Source of the DNA: Micromonospora sp. Llam0
Lineage (GTDB): Bacteria > Actinomycetota > Actinomycetes > Mycobacteriales > Micromonosporaceae
Assembly (NCBI RefSeq): GCF_003751085.1
Contig: NZ_RJJY01000001.1
Location: forward strand, 2,914,001 to 2,978,000
Length of the DNA stretch: 64,000 nt
Direction of reading: 5' to 3'
The notes beneath the pieces are model-generated. The model saw only the letters and a program-made list of their open reading frames with translations, was not told the origin of the DNA and did no database searches. Below are positions 16,601 to 23,786 of the stretch, one piece after another (position 1 is the stretch's first letter; the number at the start of each line of letters is the position of its first letter). Position numbers and translations under genes: made by a program.

Positions 16601-19142
16601 ACTGGCCGGGCGGCGGCTCCCGCAGCCAGGCGCGCAGCAGTGTCGCCACGACGGTGGCGTCGGCGGCGGCACGCTGCAGAGCGAGGAAGATCCGGAAGAC
16701 GGCGGCTTCGAGATCGGCGGAGCGCTCCAGCTCGGTGACGCCGTAGTGGCTGAGCGCCTTGGCGAGCTTGGTCTGGAAGGCGTCCGGCAGGCCGGCCCGT
16801 TCGACGTCGAGGCTCTGCAGGTAGGTGTGGAAGTACTCGCGGTCGCTGTGCACGTGCCCGTCGCCGCCGTCGGCGTCGGTCGGCCGGTTGCGGCTCAGCT
16901 CGGCGAGGTCGGCGAAGACCTCGATGAGGTCGATCTCAGCGGCCAACGGCCGGTCGCCGTCCTCGGCGGCGGCCCGGCGCGCGACGAGATAGTCGTCGAG
17001 GACGCGCCGGTCGTCGTGCGGGTCGACGTCGAAGCCGAGGAGCAGGCCGCGCAGACCTTCCTGACCCCGCCGGCACCGTTCGGCCGGCGGGAGCGCCCCG
17101 GACGCGGCGGGCATGTCCAGCTCGACGGGTGCTGCCGGGCCGGCGTCGGTACCGGCTGCCGCGTCGTCCGCGACCGGCTCCAACCTCAGCAGCGGTGCGC
17201 CCGCCTCGACCTGGTTTCCGACCGACACGGCGGATTCCTTCAGCCGGGCCTTGAACGGTGCCCGCAGCACCGTCTCCATCTTCATGGCCTCGAGCACCAG
17301 CACCGGTGCGCCCGCCTCGACCTCGGCACCGACCGGCACCGGGGTGGCGACGACCAGGGCGGGCATCGGTGCGCGGAGCACGCCGCCCTCGTCGCGGCTG
17401 ACCCGGTGGGTCACCCCGTCGACCTCGACCAGGTGCACCGGCCCGTGCGTTCCGGTGACCAGGCGGTGCCGGCTGCCGTTGACGACGATCTGCCCGGTGT
17501 GCCGGTCGAAGCGGTCCAGCTCGACGTCGGCGCTGTGCACGACGTCGGCCACCTCGATGCCGACGCGGAACCGGTACGCGCCGGTACGCGCCACCCGTAC
17601 CCGGTAGCCGACGCCCCGCAGCTTGAGGTCCACCGGTCGGCCGCTGGCGTGCTGCACCTGTGGACGGCCGCCGGACGCGGTGGCCAGCAGGCGCTGCCGT
17701 TCGACCTGCTCGTCGGCCTCGTAGCCCTCGATCGCGGCTGCGGCGAGGGCTACGGCGACGTGCCGGTGCGCGACGAGCCGGCCCGCACCGCGGACCCGGT
17801 CGATCCACCCGGTGTCCGCGCTGGCGTCGATCACCTCGGGCTGATCGAGCAGGTCGATCACGAAGCTCTTGTTCGTCGCCCCGCCCTCGATGATCACGGT
17901 GGTGTTCGCCATCGCCCGGCGCAGCCGGCCGAGCGCCTCGTCACGGTCCCGTCCGTACGCGATGATCTTGGCGATCATCGAGTCGAAGGCGGCGGGAATG
18001 GTGTCGCCCTCGCTGACCCCGGTGTCCACCCGGATCCCGGGCCCGGACGGCAGGTCCAGCCGGGCGATCCGACCGGGCGACGGCGCGAAGTCGCGGTCCG
18101 GGTCCTCGGCGTTGAGCCGGGCCTCGACGGCGTGCCCGCGCTCGGGCGGCGGGTCGCCCTCCAGCCGCCCGCCCGACGCCACGTGCAGTTGGGCCTTGAC
18201 CAGGTCGAACCCGGTGGTGGACTCGGTGATCGGGTGCTCCACCTGCAGCCGGGTGTTGACCTCGAGGAACGCGAACATTCGGTCACCCGGGTGGTAGAGG
18301 AACTCGACGGTCGCCGCGCCCCGGTAGCCGACCGCGACGGCGAGCCGTTCGGCCGACGCCTTGAGGTCGGCGGCCTGCGCCGGACTGAGCACCGGCGACG
18401 CCGACTCCTCGATCACCTTCTGGTTGCGCCGCTGCACCGAACAGTCCCGTACGCCGAGCGCCCAGGCGGTGCCCTGACCGTCGGCGATCACCTGGACCTC
18501 CACGTGCCGGGCACCGGTGACCAGCCGTTCCAGGAACACGACGCCGCTGCCGAACGCGCGGGCGGCCTCCTGGCTGGTGCGCTCGTACGCGTCGACCAGC
18601 TCGGCCTCGTTGGTGATCACCCGGATGCCGCGCCCGCCGCCACCGGCGGTCGCCTTCAACATCAGTGGGTAGCCGATGCCGCTCGCCGCCGCCACGGCGG
18701 CCTCCAGGGTCTCGACCGCGCCCCGGCTCCACGGGGCGACCGGCACGCCGACCTCCTCGGCGATCAGCTTCGCGCCGATCTTGTCGCCGAGCTGGCGCAT
18801 CGCGTGCGCGCTCGGTCCGACGAAGGTGACGCCGGTCTTCTCGCACAACTCCGCGAACGCCGGGGACTCGGCGACGAAACCCCAGCCGACCCACGCCGCG
18901 TCGGCGCCGGTCGCCACCAGGGCGCGTTCCAGGACCGTCAGATCGAGGTACGGCCGGGCGGACGCCGGCCCGAGGTCGTAGGCGATGTCCGCCTCACGGA
19001 CGAACGTCGCGGTACGGTCGACGTCGGTGTACAGGGCGACGGTCTCGATCCGCGCCCCGGTCTCGGCAGCCAGCTCCCGGACGGCGTGGATGAGCCGCAT
19101 CGCGGCCTCACCACGGTTGACGATGGCAATGCGGCTGAACAC
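13671..19142 (-). CDS. Single-chain biotin-dependent acyl-CoA carboxylase (BC-BCCP-central-CT)
   Basis: 1823 residues carrying every carboxylase function in one chain. Biotin carboxylase spans about 1-450 (Gly-rich ATP-grasp loop GGGGRGIRV near 170-180; EVNTRLQVEHP near 295). The biotinyl domain has EAMKM with target Lys621. A central region covers about 700-1290, and the carboxyltransferase about 1290-1820 (SAGARISMESG, INVGAQPYWNAEATMLMHTKG). Most bacteria split these parts; this order is that of eukaryotic ACC and of actinobacterial long-chain acyl-CoA carboxylases. The GTG at 19142 has GGAGGG 8 nt upstream. Substrate (acetyl, propionyl or longer acyl-CoA) cannot be read from sequence. Confidence 0.92.
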   Translation of the reverse strand: MFSRIAIVNRGEAAMRLIHAVRELAAETGARIETVALYTDVDRTATFVREADIAYDLGPASARPYLDLTVLERALVATGADAAWVGWGFVAESPAFAELCEKTGVTFVGPSAHAMRQLGDKIGAKLIAEEVGVPVAPWSRGAVETLEAAVAAASGIGYPLMLKATAGGGGRGIRVITNEAELVDAYERTSQEAARAFGSGVVFLERLVTGARHVEVQVIADGQGTAWALGVRDCSVQRRNQKVIEESASPVLSPAQAADLKASAERLAVAVGYRGAATVEFLYHPGDRMFAFLEVNTRLQVEHPITESTTGFDLVKAQLHVASGGRLEGDPPPERGHAVEARLNAEDPDRDFAPSPGRIARLDLPSGPGIRVDTGVSEGDTIPAAFDSMIAKIIAYGRDRDEALGRLRRAMANTTVIIEGGATNKSFVIDLLDQPEVIDASADTGWIDRVRGAGRLVAHRHVAVALAAAAIEGYEADEQVERQRLLATASGGRPQVQHASGRPVDLKLRGVGYRVRVARTGAYRFRVGIEVADVVHSADVELDRFDRHTGQIVVNGSRHRLVTGTHGPVHLVEVDGVTHRVSRDEGGVLRAPMPALVVATPVPVGAEVEAGAPVLVLEAMKMETVLRAPFKARLKESAVSVGNQVEAGAPLLRLEPVADDAAAGTDAGPAAPVELDMPAASGALPPAERCRRGQEGLRGLLLGFDVDPHDDRRVLDDYLVARRAAAEDGDRPLAAEIDLIEVFADLAELSRNRPTDADGGDGHVHSDREYFHTYLQSLDVERAGLPDAFQTKLAKALSHYGVTELERSADLEAAVFRIFLALQRAAADATVVATLLRAWLREPPPGQSLHEPAGLALERLVAATQVRFPVIADLARGVVFAWFAQPLLRRNRATVYARVRAHLRHLDARPDTPERAERIADMVRSTEPLVRLLGQRIVRDHLDNAVMLEVLTRRYYGNKGLTAVHAHQVAGCAFVVAERADSSVVTAAVAIDALGTALDGLAELADGRESIDADIYLAWENQPEDFDAMAAALLDVVAAHPLPPQVRRVTTTIAGRAGAVMHHHFTFRPSSQGMVEERLMRGLHPYIAQRMQLERLGKFDLTRLPSLDEEVYLFQCIARENPSDQRLVAFAQVRDLTRLRDHDGRLVSLPTTEDTVAACLDSIRRAQSRRPSKTRFTTNRIVIYVWPPNDLTRSEMEMIAGRMRPTTAGAGLEEILFIGRQRDRATGELTKMAVRIAFDATGGAELVVGEPPVEPVEPLDDYRLKVLRASSRNTVYPYELTGRLGDFVEHDLDDGNALVPVDRPKGGNGAAIVAGVVSTVTARHPEGVTRVVLFGDPTKSLGALSEPECRRIIAALDLAERMRVPVEWYALSAGARISMESGTENMDWVAAALKRIVEFTQAGGEINIVVAGINVGAQPYWNAEATMLMHTKGILVMTPDSAMVLTGKQSLDFSGGVSAEDNFGIGGYDRVMGPNGQAQYWAPSLTAARDVLLAHYDHTYVVPGETGPRRAVTTDPTDRDVSTFPHTLAGSDFTTVGEIFSAEANPDRKKPFDIRTVMRALADQDHPVLERWAGMADADTAVVQDVHLGGIPVCLLGIESRTVPRRGFPPTDGPDTYTAGTLFPQSSKKAARAINAASGNRPLVVLANLSGFDGSPESMRKLQLEYGAEIGRAIVNFRGPIVFCVISRYHGGAFVVFSKALNPAMTVLALEGSFASVLGGAPAAAVVFSGDVDSRTARDPRIRDLEARAAAAAGTDRAALAAELDELRSSVRAEKLGEVATEFDRIHDIQRAVEVGSVDAVIGAAELRPRIIATIESWLRQGR

Positions 19143-19310
19143 CCGATCGGCCCTCCGGTACGCCTACGATCCACGCGTCGCTGATGCGACTCCGACAGGA
19201 TCACCCTTACGCCTGCCGGCTGGAAACACCATAGGGCGTACGACAAAGTAACGACCATGTCACTCGATGCTGTTCCCGCCACCGGTAGCGGCCGGCGGCC
19301 CGCCGGGACC

Positions 19311-20417
19311 TCAGGCCAGCGTGGTCCGCACGGCGGTAGGTGCCGACGCGGTGGGTCCGACCTGGGTGGATGCCGCCGCCGTGGCGGCGGCCGGGACGTC
19401 GGCGCCGTTCGGCGGACGGTAGGGGCGGCACGACGCGCGGACCACCAGCTCGGTCGGCAGTCGGATGTGGGTGTCCCGCTCGACGCCGGCGATCAGGTCG
19501 ACGAGCAGACCCAACGCCTCGGCCCCCATCCGCTGCAGGGGCTGCATGATCGTGGTCAGCGGCGGGTTGACCGACGCCGACTCCGGGATGTTGTCGAAGC
19601 CGATCACCGAAAGGTCGTCGGGCACCGTCAGACCCATCTCCTGAGCGACATTCAGCGTGGAGATCGCTGACAGGTCGTTCCCCGCGAAGATGGCGGTCGG
19701 CCGGTCCGGCAGGGCCAGCAGCTCGGCCGCGGCGCCGGCGGCGCTCTCGATGCGGAACCCACCGACCCGCACGAGCGTCTCGTCCACTGGGACGTCGGCG
19801 TCGGCCATCGCCTGGCGGAAGCCCGCCTCGCGCAGCCGCGCCGACTCAAGGTCCGTCCGGCCGATGATGTGCCCGATCCGGCGGTGGCCGAGGGAGAGCA
19901 GGTAGTTGGTCGCCAGAATGGCGCCGGCGAAGTTGTCGGAGTCGACGGTCGGCAGGCCGGACGGGCCGGTGTGCGGGTCGACCGCCACCACGTGGAAACC
20001 CTGTTTGGTCTCCACCACGGTCGGCGTGACGATCACGGCGCCGTCGATGAGCGTGCCGGAGAGCCGGGCCAGCGACCGGCGTTCCCAGCCGACGGCTGTG
20101 CCGGCCCCGTCCCCGCCGGAGTAGGCCAGCAGCTGGTAGCCGGTGCCGGCGACCTGCTTGGAGGCGCCCTTGAGCAGCTCGGTGGAGAAGGGTTCGAACT
20201 CGGCCACCAGGATCCCCAGCACGTTGGTGCGGTGACTGCGCAGGCTCTGCGCGCCCAGGCTCGCCTCGTACCCCAGCTGGTGGATGACCTGCTGCACCCG
20301 CTCGACCGTCGCCTGCGCAACGCCGTAACGACCGTTGACGACCTTCGATACCGTCGCCACGGAGACGCCGGCCGCCCGGGCCACGTCCGACATCTTCACA
20401 CGCTGCGAGAACTCCAC
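19311..20417 (-). CDS. LacI-family transcriptional repressor
   Basis: 368 residues from the GTG at 20417. The DNA-binding head MSDVARAAGVSVATVSKVVN starts at residue 9, with the hinge near 55-60. It is followed by a periplasmic-binding-protein-like sensor (GILVAEFEPFSTELL, TAIFAGNDLSAIS, GFDNIPESASVNPPLTT). The C-terminus ends in a low-complexity Ala/Thr tail of about 30 residues. It diverges from the sugar ABC operon and is the obvious local repressor. A -10 TATCAT placed 7 nt before the GTG and the absence of a ribosome-binding site suggest a leaderless transcript. An ATG start at 20393 would still keep the HTH. Confidence 0.92.
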   Translation of the reverse strand: MEFSQRVKMSDVARAAGVSVATVSKVVNGRYGVAQATVERVQQVIHQLGYEASLGAQSLRSHRTNVLGILVAEFEPFSTELLKGASKQVAGTGYQLLAYSGGDGAGTAVGWERRSLARLSGTLIDGAVIVTPTVVETKQGFHVVAVDPHTGPSGLPTVDSDNFAGAILATNYLLSLGHRRIGHIIGRTDLESARLREAGFRQAMADADVPVDETLVRVGGFRIESAAGAAAELLALPDRPTAIFAGNDLSAISTLNVAQEMGLTVPDDLSVIGFDNIPESASVNPPLTTIMQPLQRMGAEALGLLVDLIAGVERDTHIRLPTELVVRASCRPYRPPNGADVPAAATAAASTQVGPTASAPTAVRTTLA

Positions 20418-20424
20418 GTCGACG

Positions 20425-20453
20425 ATGATAGGGGTCCGGCGGCGGCGCGTCAC
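20425..20453 (-). promoter_or_regulatory. Promoter of the lacI-family gene
   Basis: On the minus strand, -35 GTGACG (20448-20453), 17-bp spacer, -10 TATCAT (20425-20430), then 7 nt to the GTG at 20417. The geometry implies translation starts at or next to the first transcribed base. Confidence 0.55.
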
Positions 20454-20460
20454 CGCCGAG

Positions 20461-20476
20461 TCGAAAACGTTATCGA
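20461..20476. promoter_or_regulatory. LacI-type operator
   Basis: TCGAAAACGTTATCGA is a 16-bp palindrome with a central AACGTT and one mismatched pair (positions 5 and 12). The CG-centred core is typical of LacI-family sites. It lies 8 bp from the repressor gene's -35 and 6 bp upstream of the ABC operon -35, so one bound dimer could act on both. Confidence 0.7.
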
Positions 20477-20482
20477 TACCGA

Positions 20483-20510
20483 TTGACACCGCGTTACGCG
20501 GCTGTAAAAC
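20483..20510 (+). promoter_or_regulatory. Promoter of the sugar ABC operon
   Basis: A perfect -35 TTGACA (20483-20488), a 16-bp spacer and a -10-like TAAAAC (20505-20510) sit just downstream of the LacI-type operator. The leader to the first gene would be about 40 nt. Confidence 0.6.
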
Positions 20511-20555
20511 TCCCCGACAGGCCAAGCACCCGACTGACCAGTCGAGGAGATCATG

Positions 20556-21863
20556 ATGGCAATACCGCGCCGCGCAGGCGCCGTCCTAGCGCTCTTTCTG
20601 ACCAGCACCCTGCTAGCCACCGGATGCAGCAACGGTGACGACAACACCGAGCCCGCTGGCGAGCTGTACGAGAACCCGGTGACCCTGACCTGGTGGCACA
20701 ACGCCTCCCAGGACGGGCCCGGCAAGGAGTACTGGGAGAAGGTCGCCAACGACTTCTCCGCGCTCCACCCGACCGTCACGATCGAGATCGAGGCGATCGA
20801 GACCAACCAGCTGCAGCGCACCCGGCTGCCCGCCGCCCTGCTGAGCAACGACCCGCCGGACATCTTCCAGGCCTGGGGCGGCGGCGAGCTGCGCGAGCAG
20901 GCCGAGGCCGACTACCTCAAGGACATCACCGACCAGGTACAGGCCGAGGTCGAGAGCATCGGCTCCTCGGTGGAGATCTGGCAGGCCGACGGCCGGCAGT
21001 ACGGCCTGCCGTACCGGATGGGCATCGAAGGCATCTGGTACAACAAGGACCTGTTCGCTCAGGCCGGCATCGACGCTCCCCCGACCACCTTCGACGAGCT
21101 CAACGACGCGGTCACCAAGCTCAAGGCGATCGACGTCATCCCGATCGCCCTCGGTGCCGGCGACAAGTGGCCGGCCGCGCACTGGTGGTACAACTTCGCC
21201 CTGCGCGCCTGCTCGGTGGAGACCCTCCGGTCGGCCACCACGGAGCTGAACTTCGACGACCCGTGCTGGGTGAAGGCCGGCGAGGACCTGCAGGCCTTCA
21301 TCGCTACCGAGCCGTTCCAGGACAACTTCATCGCCACCCCGGGTCAGAACGACCCGACCAGCGCCAACGGGCTGCTGGCCAACGGACAGGCCGCCATGGA
21401 GCTGATGGGCGACTGGAACCGCGGCACGTTGGACACCGTCGCGTCCGACCCGGAGGCGCTCGCCGAGTTCATCGGCTGGTTCCCCGTGCCGGCGATCGCC
21501 GGCTCCGCCGGTGACCCGGCCGCGGCCCTCGGCGGCGGTGACGGCTTCGCCTGCGCCAAGAACGCTCCGGCGGAGTGCGTCGAGTTCCTCAAGTACATCG
21601 TCAGCCCCGAGGTGCAGACGGGTTACGCCGAGACCGGCACCGGTCTGCCGGTGGCCCCGGAGGCGTCGGCGGCCGTGACCGACCCCGCGCTCCAGTCGAT
21701 CCTGCAGGCCACGACCGACGCCAGCTACGTCCAGCTCTGGTTGGACACGGCCTTCGGTAGCACCGTCGGCAACGCGATGAACGACGCGATCGTCGCGATC
21801 TTCGCCGGCAACGGCTCGCCCGAGGACGTCGTCACGGCGATGAAGTCGGCCGCAAGCAAGTGA
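20556..21863 (+). CDS. Extracellular sugar-binding lipoprotein (family 1 solute-binding protein)
   Basis: 435 residues. The lipoprotein signal ends in LATGC with Cys24 lipidated. The mature part begins VTLTWWHNASQDG, typical of carbohydrate-binding family-1 proteins, and contains YGLPYRMGIEGIWYNKDLF near the hinge. It delivers a sugar, probably an oligosaccharide, to the two downstream permeases. Two ATGs are adjacent: the first (20553) is only 3 nt from AGGAG, the second (20556) is 6 nt away, so I prefer the second. No ATPase gene is in the operon; CUT1 importers often borrow a shared MsiK-type ATPase. Confidence 0.92.
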   Translation: MAIPRRAGAVLALFLTSTLLATGCSNGDDNTEPAGELYENPVTLTWWHNASQDGPGKEYWEKVANDFSALHPTVTIEIEAIETNQLQRTRLPAALLSNDPPDIFQAWGGGELREQAEADYLKDITDQVQAEVESIGSSVEIWQADGRQYGLPYRMGIEGIWYNKDLFAQAGIDAPPTTFDELNDAVTKLKAIDVIPIALGAGDKWPAAHWWYNFALRACSVETLRSATTELNFDDPCWVKAGEDLQAFIATEPFQDNFIATPGQNDPTSANGLLANGQAAMELMGDWNRGTLDTVASDPEALAEFIGWFPVPAIAGSAGDPAAALGGGDGFACAKNAPAECVEFLKYIVSPEVQTGYAETGTGLPVAPEASAAVTDPALQSILQATTDASYVQLWLDTAFGSTVGNAMNDAIVAIFAGNGSPEDVVTAMKSAASK

Positions 21864-22858
21864 CCACGATCAGCCACAACCCGAGCCCCGCCGGCGGCGC
21901 CACCGCGCCCCCGGCGGGGGTCCGGCGTGCCGGGCGCCGTTCGTCCCGCGCGGCCGAGACCCGACGCAAGTGGTACGAGATCATCGGACTGACCACCCCG
22001 GCGGTCATCGTCTACGTGATTTTCGTGCTGGTCCCGATGGGCTTCGCGTTCTACTACAGCCTGTTCCGGTGGCGCGGGGTCGGTCCGCCCACCGACTTCG
22101 TGGGCCTGAACAACTACGTCCTCGCCTTCCAGGACCCGATCTTCCGCGACGCGCTGCGTAACAACGCGTTCATCGTGATCGGATCGCTGGTGATCCAGGG
22201 CCCCATCGCCCTCGGCATCGCGCTGCTGCTGAACCGGCCCTTCCGCGGCCGTACGGTGTTCCGCCTGCTGGTCTTCGTGCCCTACGTGCTCGCCGAGGTC
22301 ACCGCCGGCATCATGTGGAAGCTGCTGCTGACCGACGGCGGCACCGTCGACGCGCTGCTGCGATCGGTGGGGCTGGGTGCCCTGGTACGGCCCTGGCTCG
22401 CCGACCTCGACCTGGTGATCTGGACGCTGCTGTTCGTCCTCACCTGGAAGTACGTCGGCTTCGCCATCATCCTGCTGCTCGCCGGTCTGTCCAACGTACC
22501 GACCGAGCTGACGGAGGCGGCCGAGATCGACGGGGCCGGCTGGTGGCAGATCCAACGCCACATCACCCTGCCGTTGCTGGGGCCCACGATCCGGATCTGG
22601 ATGTTCCTGTCCATGATCGGCTCGCTGCAGGTCTTCGACGTCATCTGGGTTACCTCGGTGCCCGCGGTACGGTCGTTGGGCGCCTCGGCCACGATGGCGA
22701 CCTACATGGTGGACAACGGCTTCTTCGCCCGGCTGTGGGGCTACGGCAACGCGATCGCCGTGATCCTGTTCGCGATCTCGTTCGTCGCGGCGCTGTTGTT
22801 CCAGCGCTTCCTCCTCCGCCGGGACATCGAGGGCGCAGTGACCGGAAGGAGGAACTGA
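21860..22858 (+). CDS. Sugar ABC transporter permease (MalF/CUT1-like)
   Basis: 332 residues with about six membrane helices starting near residue 40 and the coupling motif EAAEIDGAGWWQIQRHITLPLL, the hallmark EAA loop of CUT1 permeases. A basic tail of about 35 residues precedes the first helix. The GTG at 21860 overlaps the binding-protein stop (GTGA). Confidence 0.93.
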   Translation: MTTISHNPSPAGGATAPPAGVRRAGRRSSRAAETRRKWYEIIGLTTPAVIVYVIFVLVPMGFAFYYSLFRWRGVGPPTDFVGLNNYVLAFQDPIFRDALRNNAFIVIGSLVIQGPIALGIALLLNRPFRGRTVFRLLVFVPYVLAEVTAGIMWKLLLTDGGTVDALLRSVGLGALVRPWLADLDLVIWTLLFVLTWKYVGFAIILLLAGLSNVPTELTEAAEIDGAGWWQIQRHITLPLLGPTIRIWMFLSMIGSLQVFDVIWVTSVPAVRSLGASATMATYMVDNGFFARLWGYGNAIAVILFAISFVAALLFQRFLLRRDIEGAVTGRRN

Positions 22859-22860
22859 CC

Positions 22861-23718
22861 GTGACCGCAGTCGCCGCTCCCCGCACCAAGCGCCGCCGGG
22901 ACTCGTCGTGGGGCAGTCCGCTCACCTACGCGTTGGCTCTCGCGGTGGCCGGGGTGTCGATCGTTCCGGTGATCTACGTGATCATCGGTGGCTTCCGTAC
23001 CACCCCGCAGATCATCGCCGACCCGGCCGCGCTGCCCGATCCATGGGTGGTCGACAACTACGTCCGGGTAATGACCGAGAGCGATTTCTGGCTACAGACC
23101 GTCAACAGTGCGATCGTCGCCTTCGGCACGACGCTCGGCGTCGTGACGCTGGGACTCTGCGCCGCGTTCGTGCTGGCGCGGTACACCTTCCGTGGGCGGG
23201 AGGTCCTCTACACCTTCTTCACCCTCGGTCTGCTCTTCCCGGCCGGGGCGGCGATCCTGCCGCTCTACCTGATGCTGCGCGACATGAACCTGATCAACTC
23301 CTACTTCGCGGTGATCCTGCCGCAGATCGCCTTCGCGCTGCCGCTCACGATCGTGATCCTGCGTCCGTTCCTGACCGCCGTGCCCCGCGAGTTGGAGGAC
23401 GCCGCGGCGATCGACGGTACGGGGCGGCTCGGCTTCCTCTGGCGCATCATGCTGCCGCTGTCGCGTCCCGCTCTCGTCACCGTCGGGATCCTCGCGTTCG
23501 TGACGAGCTGGAACGCGTTCCTCCTGCCGCTGCTCGTCCTCGGTGACGCCGACCAGCACACCCTACCGCTGGGCGTGCAGAACTTCTCCAGTCAGTACAC
23601 CTCGGACACCGCCGGGATTCTCGCCTTCACCTCGATGGCGATGCTGCCGGCGCTGCTCTTCTTCACGATCGCCGAGAAACAGATCGTCGGGGGTCTGCAG
23701 GGTGCCGTCAAGGGCTGA
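22861..23718 (+). CDS. Sugar ABC transporter permease (MalG/CUT1-like)
   Basis: 285 residues, six predicted membrane helices, EAA-type loop ELEDAAAIDGTGRLGFLWRI and the common tail KQIVGGLQGAVKG. The GTG at 22861 follows GAAGGAGG at 8-nt spacing and lies 2 bp after the previous stop. A longer open frame upstream is read through the other permease gene. It completes the membrane channel with the preceding gene. Confidence 0.93.
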   Translation: MTAVAAPRTKRRRDSSWGSPLTYALALAVAGVSIVPVIYVIIGGFRTTPQIIADPAALPDPWVVDNYVRVMTESDFWLQTVNSAIVAFGTTLGVVTLGLCAAFVLARYTFRGREVLYTFFTLGLLFPAGAAILPLYLMLRDMNLINSYFAVILPQIAFALPLTIVILRPFLTAVPRELEDAAAIDGTGRLGFLWRIMLPLSRPALVTVGILAFVTSWNAFLLPLLVLGDADQHTLPLGVQNFSSQYTSDTAGILAFTSMAMLPALLFFTIAEKQIVGGLQGAVKG

Positions 23719-23786
23719 CCGGCCCCGGTACGTACACGGCGGTGCCCGCGACGACGTGGCACGCGCACGACAAAGGAAGGCACAGG

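Noticed and set aside
13425..19184. A 1919-codon open frame on the plus strand
   Set aside because: It is antisense to the complete carboxylase gene, is rich in Arg/Gly/Val without domain motifs, and arises from GC-rich codon use.
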